Both the position numbers and the translations under genes were made by a program. The notes under the pieces were generated by a model that was not told the DNA's origin, ran no database searches, and saw only the letters and a program-made list of their open reading frames with translations. From Dacryopinax spathularia (taxonomy: Eukaryota > Basidiomycota > Dacrymycetes > Dacrymycetales > Dacrymycetaceae), in assembly GCA_037974965.1 (NCBI GenBank), contig JBBPFI010000003.1, positions 1,302,001 to 1,366,000 of the forward strand: DNA of 64,000 nucleotides, written 5' to 3'. The stretch's first letter is position 1. Every line of letters begins with the position of its first letter. Shown piece after piece: positions 11,394 through 23,911 of the stretch.

Positions 11394-13155
11394 TCATGCA
11401 GGGCGGAACAGTGCCAACTTCGTGCGAGGCCGACCTTGTCCCACGGCCGCCTTCGGCGTGGACCCCGGCAAGGACGGATTGAAAAAAGCTTTGGATGCCG
11501 GGAGTCTCCTGGCGAAGGGGGATGCCGAGGTCGACCCGGCTGTTATGGTTGCAGCAACGCCCTTCGCGTCGGTCTGGGATTGCGAGCCGGTAGTGTACTG
11601 CGTGTAGAGCGACACCACGGGGGGAATCGGTCTTTGCCGCTTCCGCGCTACTGCGACACAAGCTTCGTCGGTTTGGAACTTCTGGACTTTCGCCTCTGAG
11701 ACAGCTTTTGCCTGCTTGACAGCTTCCACGGCGGTCGCGAGAGCTGAGTAAGGTATTGGAATGCGGTAGAAAAGCTGGGTAATTTTTCGTTTGGGCGGCT
11801 CATCTTGCCCTTTCTGAGGTATTGGCTCGCTTTGCGGGAAAGTCTGGTAGAAGCGCAGAGCATCTGCCGCGCGTTGATGGATTTGGGCTTCCTCCTCAAT
11901 GACAGTGTTCTGAAGGCGTGATGGTCAGAGGTAGACGTAGGGGAATCAGTAGGGACAAGGCATACCTGCCATTCTCGCTCGCGCCATTCTCGCTCGCGCC
12001 ATTCTCGCTCGCGATCTTGGAGCGCGCACGCCATATTCTGATCCGACCGAGCGAACGCTTTCAGCATGTCCAGCTTAGAGCCTGATGGGGTACCTGTTTG
12101 TTCTCGATTTGGCGGCAAGTTTGAAATGGTCGAACCGCCAGCGTCGACAAGGGACGCGCGGGTGGAAGATTCAAACTCGGAGCGTATGCGTTGCGCGTAC
12201 TGTTCGCCGTTGACAAACACTTGAGCCGGTCGGCAGGGGAGCGCGTCAGGAGCGAGAGTCAAGATGAACGAAAGGACATCTTTCCCGAAGAGAGCTTCTT
12301 TTCCTGGTTCACAGATTTTCCAGCCGTCGGTAAATGCGATGGTTCTGATTGATGTGCCTCTGAGATCTGTGTGCCCGTTGGGATTTCAGGATTTTTTGAA
12401 GACAAAATGCGAAGGGACTGACCTAGCCCGCAAAGCAACGGCCACATTCGCATATACTCGAGCGCAAGGCGCGTGATCTTCCTGCATCCGGCCAGTTTCC
12501 AGACCCTCAGCCTCCATGGTCCCAGTACTTGCCCATCACGATCGACAAAGAGTGTCTGCGACAGAGCTTGCACTCCCGCATCGCTGAGTTCAGTTCGGCT
12601 CGTATCGAGCGTACAGAGGTTGTCGAGCGTGGCGAGCTGTCGGATAGTCGTGTCGTCCAGATTTGAAGAGCCGCTCAGGTTTAAGTGGAGGAGTAGGCAG
12701 AAGGACGATGTAGGCGGACATCTGCCCAGATCGAGTATGTGAGGGTCGGAGAGGGCGATGTTAGGATAGGTGAGCAGCTCGTCGTTCAGCTCCGCAGCAC
12801 ACGCCTGTACGAGGCTGAGCCAGGTTAGGGGGTGGACGTAGCGCACGTCGTCCGCGTGTCGAATAATTGTGTGTATGCATCGTGCTGCCTGGGGAGGAGG
12901 GAGCGTGTGGGAGATGGAGTCGATGAGAGCAGGTCTGCGCCTGATGAGGTCGAGGCAGAGGTTGAAGAGGGATGACACATATATGCGCTCTCCAATATCG
13001 CCGCTGTTCAGTCGCGGTAATCCTTCCTTATATGGTGGTGATATGTCTGATCGCGTATAAACGACACCACCTTTGATCTCCCCGCCCTCCTCGTCCAGGG
13101 TGAATTGATTTGTGGTCGGTCTTCGAACGAGGAATATTCCCCCATTACGACTCAT
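11394..13155 (-). CDS. Leucine-rich-repeat-like protein, function unknown
   Basis: Three exons. The first runs 13155 to about 12432 and ends in phase 1; the second starts near 12367 at LRGTSIRTIAFTDGW and ends at the donor after EWQ; the third starts near 11910 and ends at TGA 11394-11396. The N-terminal half has LRR-like segments: LLLHLNLSGSSNLDDTTIRQ, LDNLCTLDTSRTELSDAGVQ and RVWKLAGCRKITRLALEYM. The C-terminal half is basic and disordered. Exon 2 carries an in-frame triplication of REREW. Similar proteins occur as unannotated LRR or F-box-like proteins in basidiomycetes; I assign no function. An upstream in-frame extension to 13431 is open, but it is Arg/Cys/His-rich and looks non-coding, so the ATG at 13155 is preferred. 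Confidence 0.68.
11969..12013. repeat. 15-bp coding minisatellite, three copies
   Basis: Three perfect tandem copies of CCATTCTCGCTCGCG lie inside exon 2 of the LRR-like gene. On the coding strand they encode REREW three times, immediately before a splice donor. Copy number would change the protein by five residues per unit without breaking the frame. Confidence 0.9.
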
Positions 13156-13489
13156 ATGAGCCGCATTGGATGTCGAGTTGGATGTCGAGTTGGATGTCGC
13201 AGTCGAATGGAGAGCAGTGCACAGACAATAATGAACAGCGCGTCGCGTCCGATCACGCGTCGATCTCACTCGGGAACAGATCCCTGAGATCGGGGTAACG
13301 TGGCGTGCGTGTGTGTGGCTGTGTGATGTTCTCTGCCTCCGCATTCGGTGGTCGCAGTGACAGACGCAGCGAACACACATCGAACGTATACATCGAACAT
13401 TGAAAGGTACTTTGAACCACTCACTAAACACCCTTTGCTAACATTGTCTTTTGTCTGTTGCATATACAGTTCACAGAAACAACGATAGT
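13156..13489. promoter_or_regulatory. Divergent promoter with 12-bp tandem repeat
   Basis: A 334-bp spacer lies between the divergent LRR-like and VPS5 genes. At 13166-13200 there are two perfect and one partial tandem copies of TTGGATGTCGAG just upstream of the LRR-like start. No other element was recognised. Confidence 0.45.
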
Positions 13490-16400
13490 ATGGAGCAAGG
13501 CGGATTTGACGATTTGTTCAGTCCATCGAACAGAGTCACAAATCCATTCGCAGACGGCGATAACCCATTCGCAGACGCTCGATCGCCCGCAGCGGATCCA
13601 TGGGCAACGTACTATGGCTCAAACGCTGCTTCAGCCGGGTTGGCTGGCCCGCCTTCTCCTCAGGCTCATACAGACGCGAGGTTCACGTCAGACTCGCCCA
13701 CTGCCTCCCCCGCACGGCCGACGTTCACCACTTCGAACAGTACGACAGAACATGAGGCCTCCCCCGCGGTCCATGGCGAACAACCGGAGCCAACACCAGT
13801 ACCACCACCACGGACCTCGACGCTCTCACCGCCTTTCCGGGAGGTATACGATGAGCCATCTGTACCCGAAGTTGTATCGCCCGTCGCAGCGGATACAGCC
13901 TCTGCGTTCTCGGGCCATTCGACCACTTTGGCATACGAGCCTTCCTATCCCACGCCAGTCACAGCTTCCTCAATTCTTAGCGAGCCCACACCGCTGCCGA
14001 TGTTGTCCTCGGTTCCCGGACTGCCAGACTCGACATACGACTCTCCTCTCGGTTCATCCGCGTTCGGCAACCCTTTCGCGCCGACCACGCCACTCACCGC
14101 TTCTACCTCCTCTGCCTCCCAGTCCACACCGACTGAGCGAAAGTCTACGGCAGACCTGCTCGATTCACTGGGCGTCGCCGATGATTCGCCTCAGGGTGCA
14201 TTTGCTGGTCCAAAGTTCAAGCCGCCACCAACGCCAAAGCGACGTGTCGCATCGAAAACGGTGGCTCCGTCAAAAGCGTCGGAGGCGAAACAAGCGACAC
14301 CTTCGGTCAAGCAAGAATCTCCTCCACAGTCTGCCGGAGCAACGCCCCGAGCGCCCGCTTCGACAGGGACTACAGCAGCTACGGAGACGATGGGATCCAC
14401 TAAAACCGAGCCTCCAAAAGTGGAAACGGTTGCCCAGCCAGAGCCTGCTCCTCAACCTCCTCTACCAACTATCGCCGAGCCTGCGTCAAAAGGTCCTGAC
14501 CTATCAACAGCGCTCAAAACACCTCTTCCACCCTCCGAGATCCCCACGCCATCTGTCCAGACGCCTATTCGCGTGGCCAGCCCTCCACTACATCCAACAA
14601 TCCACACCGTTCTCAGCACAGTTGAGCCGCTCTCGCCCGCTTCGAACGCCTGGACACACCCCGTAGGACAGCCGCCTACATCGTCCAGCGAACCCGCATT
14701 CCTCTCCCCACTCGATGCACCCTCTTACAGGCGGATTGCCGACAGGACCATTAGCGATTTGACTATCAGCGGTGGTATGGATGAGCCTGGCTGGCAAGGC
14801 GTTGCCAGTGTTACAAGCCCGATGATGTCCCCTGGTGGGTGGCTCGCCCCTGGCGAAGGGGAGGTGCTTGGCAATAGGCACGATCAGGAGGCGACAGTTA
14901 AGACAGAGACGCAAGAGGAAGTCCCGGCGATTCAGGTAGGCCTCTGTTTTGTCACCTGCAGAGGCCGCTGCTCATTGTCTTCGGGAAGGCTGTTCCTGCT
15001 CCGAGGGGTGTGAAGCGGCGTATGGACCCGAGCAGGCCAAGTATCACGGTCACAGTGGGTGACCCCCAGAAGGTCGGCGACCCAATAAATGCTCATATCG
15101 TCTACACTGTTCACACGACAGTAAGCCCGTCTCGCCTTGGGCTGCGGGCAGAGAGCTGATATCAAGCAGACGAATTCGCCAAACTTGTTCCGCAAACAAT
15201 CCTTCTCTGTACTGCGGCGCTACTCAGACTTCCTTTGGCTATACGACAACCTCTCTAACAACAACCCGGGTGTGATCGTCCCACCGGTGCCGGAGAAACA
15301 TTCATTCGGCCGTTTCGACGAGACCTTTGTGGAGACCCGTCGTCAGGCGCTGAACAAGTGCATTCAGAAGATCGTCGATCATCCACTGTTGTATACCGAC
15401 CCTGCACTGAAGCTGTTCTTGGAGTCGGATTCTTTTGCACTGGATGTAGGTGCATTCGGCTGTTTGTCGACCGAATAGATGGACTAATGGTCATCCGATA
15501 GATCAAGCATAGGAAAGCGGATGCGAGCGCGGATCGCGCTGCTGGTAGCACGGGCTTGATGGCGACTATCGGGAGTACACTGACTGGGCCGAAGTTTATT
15601 GAAAACGACGATGTCAGCTAAGTCCTCCGAGCGCTGGAAAACCGCTTCTGACGACAAACTGCAGTGGTTCGAGAATCGAAAGCTGTACCTGGATGCTCTG
15701 GAATCTCAGTTCCGCGCACTAATCAAGGCCGTCGATGCCGTGGCCAAACAAAGAGCTGGTCCGTGGTTCCCGCTCCCTGTACTATCCCTTCGTTAAAGAA
15801 GTCTGTTAGAGGTGGTCACCGCGGCAGGCGAACTCTCGCAGTCATTGGCCGAGCTCGCGCAGTCCGGCCTGAGCAAACAATTATCGCAGATTATCGGCAT
15901 GCTGGGTGATGTGGAGACTAGGGTGAAGGAGATGCAGGAAGAGCAGTCGAAGGACGATGTGATGACTCTGCTTGCCGGAGGTGCGTCCGTCCTATCTCGA
16001 CCATTTTCCATCGTCCAGTTGGCTCATGGCCTTAATTTTAGTGGACGAATACACCCGCCTCATTGGGTCTATCCGATTGGCCCTCATGTCGCGCGAACGA
16101 GTGTATGTGGCATGGCAGAATGCCGAAGCCGACGTACGGAAAGTGCGGGCTGGACACGAGAAGGCCAAACGCCAGGGTAAGCTGCCGTCGGACACCACGG
16201 GCGTCTCCCTTGCTCAGCTTAGTGCGGTGCGCATTGTCATCTGCCTCATCGGGAAAAGACCAGCTAATGGCCCCCTGTCAAGGCCGAACGACGTGCTCTT
16301 GACGCTAAGAATGAGTTTGAGTCGGTAACCAAGCTCGTCAAGTCGGAGATTGCTCGCTTTGAGCAGGAAAGAATCGAGGACTTCAAGGATACCCTGGAGT

Positions 16401-16576
16401 TATTTTTGGAAAATATGATCCGACGACAGAGAGATGTAAGTTAGACCGCAATCGTTTCTTGCTGCGTCTGACCACCATGGTAGCTTATCGGTGCTTGGGA
16501 ACACTACCAAAGCGTGTTGTTGAAGAGGATGGGGGCCAACCCTCCCGTAAATGGCTCCTCGTCAGTGCGATCTTAA
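13490..16576 (+). CDS. VPS5: Sorting nexin VPS5 (retromer SNX-BAR subunit)
   Basis: About eight exons. Exon 1 (13490-14935) encodes about 480 Pro/Ser/Thr-rich, disordered residues. These hold three NPF motifs (TNPFADGDNPFAD near the N-terminus, GNPFAPTT near residue 190). Next comes a PX domain (PSITVTVGDPQKVGDPINAH, FSVLRRYSDFLWLYDNL with the RRYSDF phosphoinositide motif, VPPVPEKHSFGRF, ETRRQALNKCIQKI). A BAR domain follows (FENRKLYLDALESQFRALIK ... GMLGDVETRVKEMQEEQSKD ... LIGAWEHYQSVLLKRM). The PX-BAR order and the sequence between them fit VPS5/SNX1, which shapes endosomal tubules with retromer. Several introns are as short as 49-60 bp; joins at 14935, 15597 and 15758 are supported by the conserved frame. 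The stop is TAA 16574-16576. Confidence 0.88.
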
Positions 16577-16688
16577 TCGAGACCTCACCGGCTCGCACAT
16601 CAGAAGAGGAAATGACACCACTGCATTGAGCTCATAGTGTACATCGGGGAACTGTAGAACTAGTGCATCGGCTGACTGAGAGGAATGA

Positions 16689-18588
16689 TCAGTAATAGCG
16701 ACCCATCTTTCCCGCTCTATAATCAACTTGGATATAGTCCTGTGGTCTTCCTCGCTTCTGCCCTCGCGACTGTGCGCTTCCCTGCTGCTGAGAGAAATCA
16801 CCACCGGGCTGGAATGACATTTCTGAATTTGGGTACATGCCGAAGTCTTGCCCGTAACCACCTTGCCAACCCATGAATGCATTACCGGTCATATTCATCC
16901 CCATTCCCATCGCGTTCATTGCGTTCATATCTATCCCTTCCATCCCGGCCGCGTTGCTCATTTCGTACATTGCTGTCAACATTTGCATCTGCGCCAGCTG
17001 TTCGTTGCTTTGCTGCAGTCTGATCTGCAACCGTTGCCTGTCTTGCATGTTGAGATTCGGTTTATTGAGCATCGCGGTCATTTGCTTGATCGAATCCTGG
17101 AGCGTGGCAATTTGGGCCGTGTAGTCAGGCCTAGGCATGGTCTTATCGACGTTTCCTTCCTGGGCCTACGACGGTACGCGTCAGACCAATCGCCACACTA
17201 CGCACTGTTGCATGCTCACCATCCCTTCGCCCCCTTGGTTTTTGGGAGCTTCGTCATCCTCCTCCTTGGCTTCATCCATAGCCTTATATATGTATTCCTT
17301 GACCTTCCGCCTCATATCCGTATCCGGTTCCAGTCGATCCAGAGATCCAACCCGCTGCGTGCAGTTCGGGCAGACGAAGTCGTGCTCAAGAAGATGGGTC
17401 TGGATGCATTCTTCGCAATACGATGTGGAGCAGCAGGGAGTTTTCGTAGCTTCCCTGAAAAGCTTGGAACATATCGGACAAGCCAGAGATTGATCGGTAA
17501 CAGCCTTCTCACGAATGTCGTTCTCGGATAAGGCCTTGGCTTTTGCTCGTTGCTTTTCCCAAGTCGCCCTGTCGAAAGGCGTCAGAGCTGCTGGTCGCAT
17601 CCTAACAGAGACGTACTCACGAATCAGCCTGTGCGATCACATAACCTCCGTCTGGAGTTACCATCACGCCTGGCATGCTATTACCTGTCGCAATGGGATT
17701 CTCCACAGCCTTGAGGAAGCTTCGAGGGATACCAGTCGTTCGCTTAATGCGCGGCCGGTTGTCGAAATCTTGGTCACCATTTGTGGGACATTCCTGGATC
17801 CAATGGCCTTTCTGTCCACAGCGATAACAGGTATATCCCAGTGGGGGTGGCCTGGCGGGTTGCTCATGAGTTTGGTGAGGCTGGTGAGATCTGCCTCTGA
17901 ATCCTCCACGACCGCGGCTGTTATGGATCGGAGTAGCTCTAGGAGAAAGTCAGTCATGGGGTCTTAGCAATGGAGTACATTTGTAATACGCACTGAGCCA
18001 TCTTCTCTTGCGCTTGCTGCCATTGCTCGGACGTGGTTTGGAACATAGCAGCAATCGCAGCTTGCTCTTCATCATCCAGTGTTGTGGATGCGAGCGCATT
18101 TTCTTGCTGATCTTCTGGTTTCTCAGTTGGCTTTGGGGCTTCTTTGCCGTCGAAGCGCTGCGTAATAGATCCCTGGCCAGGCTTCCACTGCGGCAAAGGT
18201 TTTGGCGGTGCTCTTGTAGCTTCGGAACGCGGGTCTGCGGCCGAAGTCGAAGACTGCAAGTTGGCTACGTAGATTTGAGCCTTGCCTCTACCGGGCTTCG
18301 ACGGCGGCAAGCGTCGGAGAACCACTGAGCTAGAACGAGGGATGATCTCCTCGTCGCTGTACTCTGGCAATAGACGTAAGCATTTCTGCATGCATCCGAT
18401 GGATTTGTTTGCATACCTTTGTTCGATTTTGGGTCATACACTCCCAGGTCAAAATCTGCACCAGTGCCCATTTTATTTGCCACCATGATTTCTCTCTTCA
18501 GGTCAAACACGGAAATCCCCGTTCCGTCGAAAGTGATGCGAGACTCATCCCTCTGCGCTTTGAACTTATAGTAGACAGATGATGCCAT
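16689..18588 (-). CDS. MPE1: MPE1/RBBP6-type cleavage and polyadenylation factor
   Basis: About five exons. The N-terminus is a DWNN ubiquitin-like domain (YYKFKAQRDESRITFDGTGI, then VFDLKREIM and FDLGVYDPKS). A CCHC zinc knuckle CYRCGQKGHWIQEC follows. Then comes a RING/U-box-like finger (CPICSKLFREATKTPCC, CEECIQTHLLEHDFVCPNC). The C-terminus is Met/Gly/Asn/Gln-rich (MNAMNAMGMGMNM) and ends KMGRYY. DWNN-knuckle-RING is unique to the RBBP6/Mpe1 family. Mpe1 is a subunit of the pre-mRNA 3'-end cleavage and polyadenylation factor in the nucleus and contacts the poly(A) signal. The start at 18588 precedes the DWNN directly. It converges with VPS5, with 112 bp between stops. Confidence 0.92.
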
Positions 18589-19137
18589 AGTGAGAGCGAC
18601 GCCAATGTCACTAGTACGTCCGAATGGACTGGGATAGGAAAAGAGCAAGGAAAAAGTTGGAAGCGCGACAAGGTGGACGACAGCACTTGCGAGTCTAGCG
18701 GGCAATAACGATATATGATTTGCTACAAAACAAATCGGTGGTCGACGAAGACGTATATGCGAGTGAGAACAATCAGAGTATGGCGGTGATGGAAGGGAGA
18801 AGTATGCGGGAAATGGGTGTGGAGAGTGGGCGGTGACCGGTTTCAGTGGTGGTCGTCGGGGACGAGTAGTGAATGTTGACGAGGAAGTGGTCGATTGAGG
18901 GATGAATGCCCGTTAAGCGGTCTTAGCTTATTAGATAATACCCGGAAGCATATTCCCCCAACTTAAAAGCTTAGTCAGCATGACGCATGACAGAAAGGCG
19001 TCGAGGCGACGGACGGCCTCTGCGAGCTCTGCTGCATTCTAGAAGCTGCTACTCTTCTTCAACGGGGCCTCTTAAATACCCAACATTTCTCACCTCCCCT
19101 TGCTACACTGTTATCTGATAGACTATTGTCACAAACT
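18589..19137. promoter_or_regulatory. Divergent promoter of MPE1 and ZPR1
   Basis: A 549-bp spacer lies between two divergent housekeeping genes. A TATA-like TTAAATA occurs about 65 bp upstream of the ZPR1 start, followed by CT-rich sequence of the kind common at fungal starts. No coding frame was supported. Confidence 0.45.
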
Positions 19138-20873
19138 ATGCCAGCTAAACCACAAGATCCGTTCTTCAAGCCGATTGGCACCGCTGCTGAGCAGACAGAG
19201 GCATTGACGGACGAGCCGGAAAACAAAGCACCCGATGCGGAGCCAGCAGACGAGGAGAGGCCGTTACAGGAGGTCGAGAGTCTGTGTATGAATTGTGGGG
19301 AGCAAGTGCGTACAGATGGCTATCAACTCTGCTGACATACATCTAATGGCGTTCTAGGGAGTTACCCGCATGCTCCTCACCTCCATTCCCTATTTCCGGG
19401 AGGTGATAGTTATGTCCTTCAGATGCGACCACTGCGGAAACCAAAACAATGAAATTCAGTCTGCCAGTACCATAAGAGGTGAGCAAGCTTGGTTTGGTAA
19501 GAGCTGGAAACCATACTTGACCCGCCCCACGCAGAGCGCGGAACCGTATACACCGTGAAAGTTCTGAATCAAGGCGACTTGGACCGCCAGCTCGTCAAAT
19601 CCGAAACAGCGACCGTCACGATCCCTGATTTTGAGCTTACGATTCCACCACATCGTGGTCAGCTGACCACCATCGAAGGTATCCTGCGTGAAGTGGTCCA
19701 AGACCTGAGCGCAGATCAGCCATTGCGTCGCATTCAGGATCCTCCCACGTACGAAAAAATTGAGGCTCTGTTGGAAAAGCTCAGGGAGATCGTCCCCGAC
19801 GACGAGGACGACAACGCGCCGACTATGAAAGAAAGAAAGCCGGAGGATCCGGTCAAACCCTTCACCGTGATACTCGATGACCCAGCAGGAAACTCTTTCC
19901 TCGAATTCCAGAACTCGATGGCCGACCCCAAATGGAGCTTACGGGAATACGTGCGGACAGCAGAGCAGAACATTGCGCTCGGTCTCGCGAAACCGGAGGA
20001 CGACGAGACAGGGACTGTTACTCAAGAGGCGGAACCTTCGAAGGCTGCAGATGACGACCCGCCAGCCGAGGATGTTCTTGTTTTCCCAGGAGTATGCTCT
20101 TCTTGCGGGCACAAGGTTGACACTCGCATGAAGAAAGTCAATATTCCCTACTTCAAGGTATGTTCAACTGCTCAGATAAAAGCCATAGTGACCCATTGTG
20201 GGACAGGATATCATCATCATGTCCACGAATTGCAGCGCCTGTGGCTACCGAGACAATGAAGTCAAGTCTGGTGGCGCTATTTCTGAGAAGGGGAAACGGA
20301 TAACATTGAAAGTGCAGGATGCCGACGATCTGAGTCGAGATATTCTTAAGGTATGCACGCGTTGAATCTCTACCTAAACTCCGCATTGACTCGTGATCAG
20401 AGCGAGACGTGCGGTCTGGAAATTCCTGAGATCGATCTCGTTCTTCATGCCGGTACACTCGGTGGCCGGTTTACGACTGTTGAGGGTATTCTCACGCAAG
20501 TTTACGATGAGCTGAGCGAGAAGGTGTTCCGTGGAGATTCTGTAGGGTCAACATCTTCTAAGGCTACCGGGGAGTTCGAGAAGTTCCTGGGAAATCTCAA
20601 GGAGGTGTGTGTGTTTCATTAATTTCGCCTTGTGAAAATAACGCGACCATTTCGTTTTAGGTCATGACGGCTTCCCGACCATTTACGCTCATTCTCGACG
20701 ATCCTCTGGCAAATTCCTATCTGCAGAACATCTATGCCCCCGATCCCGATCCGAACATGGAGGTCGTTACTTATGACCGTACCTTCGAACAGAACGAAGA
20801 TCTGGGTCTCAACGATATGAAAGTGGATGGTTTTCAAGCTGCAGTACAGTCCGATGGCGAGAAGCTACAGTAA
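19138..20873 (+). CDS. ZPR1: Zinc-finger protein ZPR1
   Basis: Six or seven exons. The gene carries the duplicated ZPR1 module. The first copy has CMNCGEQ with [19 protein letters not shown] and [10 protein letters not shown], then an alpha-homology domain ending [14 protein letters not shown]. The second copy has [37 protein letters not shown] and [14 protein letters not shown]. Four CxxC pairs make two C4 zinc fingers. ZPR1 is an essential chaperone-like protein that binds and helps fold eEF1A and moves between cytoplasm and nucleus. The ATG at 19138 gives a short acidic leader (about 55 residues) before finger 1. The stop follows GEKLQ at 20871-20873. Introns are 45-60 bp and fall at conserved positions. 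Confidence 0.93.
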
Positions 20874-21148
20874 CCGGCTACGAAGAGAAAGTGACGGTTA
20901 TCAGAATTGATTCCACGAGGTTGAAGGATGAAACGCACTCCTGTATTACTATAGTCGACATTCGGGTAATTGTGCATGTAATAGACTACGTTGTTCGGAG
21001 ATTTCTCCTAGGAATGGATCGCGATGCAAGGACGTGAAAGGATCCCTTATTTCAAGAATCGCATGAGCCTATCGTCAGCCGCGTCACTTACTTTCCACCC
21101 TTCCCTCGTAAGTTATCCTGTTTTCCATCAATATTATTGCATTCTCCG

Positions 21149-22240
21149 ATGTCCGCATCTATCGCCATGGCTTCGGCCACGAATGACTCTCTGAGCTTCA
21201 CTGGTTTACCTAAAAAGGAGGGGAACCGATGGATCCCGCTCGAAAGTGATCCGGACATCATGAATGATGTGAGTTCCTCTTCCTGGTGGTGTACTGCAAG
21301 CCGTTCATTCTACATTGGAATGTGAAGTGGGCTAAGCAGCTGGGTTTGGAGACAGACATCCACTCCTTCCAAGATGTCTACGGTGAGCTAGATGAGTATG
21401 ATTGGCCAACCGCCGACAATCTTTTCGCAGGTCTGGATCCTGAGCTCCTAGCACTCGTCCCACAGCCTGTCAAGGCCATTCTCCTACTCTTCCCGAATGT
21501 CCAATCAGTGGAAGATGCACGCAACATCGATGAAGCCAAGCGAGCCACGGCATCTGCAGAACCAATTGATCCCAACCTGATATTCATCAAACAAACGGTA
21601 CGGCTTCTTCTGAACAACGCTTGGAAGCCCCTGATCCCTCCGCAGATCAGTAACGCTTGTGGAACAATTGCTCTGCTGCACGCGTTTGCCAACGTGCGTA
21701 TCTACTGCTTGAAGAGCTGTATGGGGTTTGTTTAGCGATGTAAACCTAAGGCGCCGGGTGTAACGCTTAAACCGAACAGCCCGCTGCAACAATTCATCGC
21801 TCTGTGCAAAGGTGCTGCCTACCTCAGTCAGCAATGCGCGACTCTGCTAATGGAATTTGCAGATAGGACCCCCGAAGAGAGAGCAGAGTTATTGGAGACT
21901 ACTCCTCTTTTTGCAGAGATGCACAAAGCAGCGGCCGAGGCTGGCCGATCGGTCATTACACCGGACCTGGAAACGGACTTGCACTTTATCTGCTTCGTGC
22001 AAGCCAACTCGCAGTCTGATCCCAACGGTAAGCGCCTTATCGAGCTGGATGGTCGCCGCAGTGCCCCGGTCGACTATGGGCCGAGTGCGGAATTTCTCGC
22101 AGTAAGTGTTCCCAGCTCTTGCTGCGTGACGGTGATCCGAGAGGAAACAGGACGTCGCAAAGATTGCACAGGAGAAGTATTTGGGCAGCACGAATAGTCT
22201 GCAATTCAGTATGACAGCCCTTGCCCCCACGGACTTTTAG
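21149..22240 (+). CDS. Ubiquitin C-terminal hydrolase (UCH, peptidase C12)
   Basis: About six exons, giving about 265 residues. After removing the introns the N-terminus reads NRWIPLESDPDIMND-WAKQLG, the family start. The catalytic centre is visible: oxyanion Gln129 (IFIKQT), nucleophile Cys135 (ISNACGTIALLHAF), His197 (DLHFICFV) and Asp219 (IELDGR). This is the UCH-L3/Yuh1 type, which removes small adducts from the ubiquitin C-terminus in the cytoplasm. The last exon ends ALAPTDF. Length matches the short UCH class with no C-terminal ULD, so it is not the proteasomal UCH37. Two Met codons precede the domain; the first (21149) is used here, the second is six residues later. Confidence 0.9.
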
Positions 22241-22391
22241 GACATTGATGATGTATATGGTACACATGCACGGAACCATGTGGAGAGATTATGATGCTTG
22301 CCATGCATAGGTCATCCCGGTCATAGGAAAAACATTCGCCGGTTAACCTCCATCTTGGGCTATGTAGGGATCAGTAATCTCATATACCGCG

Positions 22392-23664
22392 CTACAATCC
22401 GGGAGCTCCCACCTTCCACAACCAGTCGTAGTCACTGTCTCGCGGCGCGGACTCCTCCAAGCTGAGTGAGCCTGCCCGTTCCTCATTGCTGATTTCTGAA
22501 GCCAGCTGTAAGCCGGAAGGCCGAGGAGGCTCTACCACGTTAGGCAGGCCTTTCTTGAGCCATCGCAGCTTGAGAGTGAAGCGGGGTCCGATTTCCTGCA
22601 AGCCAGTCCTCTCTGTGGATTTGAATACGTATCTGGACGCGGCATCGGAACATATCAAGCATGGAAGACGAGTGATCAAGATGGCTCACCTGTGTCTTCG
22701 GAAAAACAGAAAGTCTCTTTGGTTATGGAGGGTCACGACTTGCCGACCTTCAAACTCTGGCATAGGCGGGAAGAGGGTTTGGAACATGCGCCCTACAGCA
22801 TGCCCCAAACGAGTCACGAAGCCGTTTAGCACCAACTCAGGGTAATGTCCAGAGGGTCGGGCGTGGCCCTGCCAGGACGTCAGACAGGAAGTCTGCGGAG
22901 AGGTGTTTAGCTTACAAGAATCTCTTTCGACAGTTTGATGGAGGACAGCTTGAAGTATGCTGTGGGCCCATCCGGAAGATGGACGAGGGTAATGGCATCT
23001 ACCCGTTAGATGTAAGCCTTCCGCAGATGACGCGACCCGGGAAGTGCACGCACTGGGGATCTTATGGTCTTCATTCACGACCACCATGGCGCTATAGCCT
23101 CGTTTGGCGCACCAACCAGCGATTTTGCCCATCTGGAAATCCTGGCCCTTCTTCCGCCGAACCACGTCCGCGCCCGGTAACACGGCGGCTAGTTCATCGC
23201 AGAATTCGTATGTGGCCTTGGTAGCTTTCGCGGACGTCGTAATAAGCACCTTGGGGGGGACTGTGGGATCATTTTCGGAGGTGAAGTAGGATGCAAAGGG
23301 ATCATTCTGAATGTCAATAGCTGATTCTGGGTCGACCTCTTTACGGGCGCTTGCTGCCGAGGACGATTCAGGATGAGCCTCGGGGTTGAGAGTCATCATC
23401 GAAGGATCGTATTCCCTCATGTTATCCAGTGTCTTTGGTATATTCTTGGTTCGCCGTTCCTGAGAAAGCCTTTGGGAGACTATTACCTCAAGGCCATACT
23501 TCTACACGTACCTCCCGAATGCGCGGGTCCTCCTTTTCCGCCTCAGCCTGCTCCAATCTACGCCGCAACTTCTGTTGCCTCGCTTCCCTTTTCCTTTTGC
23601 GATAAACATCTTGTCGTTTCTCCTTGTTTCCTATCTCAGACAGTGCGAAGCGCGAGGGAGCCAT
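22392..23664 (-). CDS. RPF1: Ribosome production factor 1 (Brix domain)
   Basis: About five exons. Exon 1 encodes a basic Arg/Lys/Gln-rich helix ([19 protein letters not shown] onward). The Brix domain follows: [73 protein letters not shown], then [20 protein letters not shown] and [19 protein letters not shown]-type sequence (here [17 protein letters not shown]). The final exon has [20 protein letters not shown]. This order is diagnostic of Rpf1, which acts in the nucleolus in 60S subunit assembly and 27S pre-rRNA processing. It is head to head with the p24 gene (247-bp spacer) and ends at TAG 22392-22394, tail to tail with the UCH gene. Confidence 0.9.
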
Positions 23665-23911
23665 GGTGGATGAGGATGAGGATGAAGGATGCGGTCTGTA
23701 ATGTACAGTATGTTATATCGCTTTGTGGTGGTTACAGGGAGTGGCGAAAATACTTTCAGGGACCACCATTTCGGTGATGTGCCGACGTCCAATTCAGGGA
23801 TATTACGAAGTTACTGTAACTACGCGGGTCAATACACGTCCATCTGAGAAGGGCACATCATCCTTCCTTCGCTACAATACTGACTCTCAATCTCAAACTC
23901 GCACTCTGAAT

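Noticed and set aside
13458-14666. 402-residue plus-strand frame overlapping VPS5 exon 1
   Set aside because: Arg/His/Pro/Ser-rich out-of-frame shadow; the other frame leads into the PX domain.
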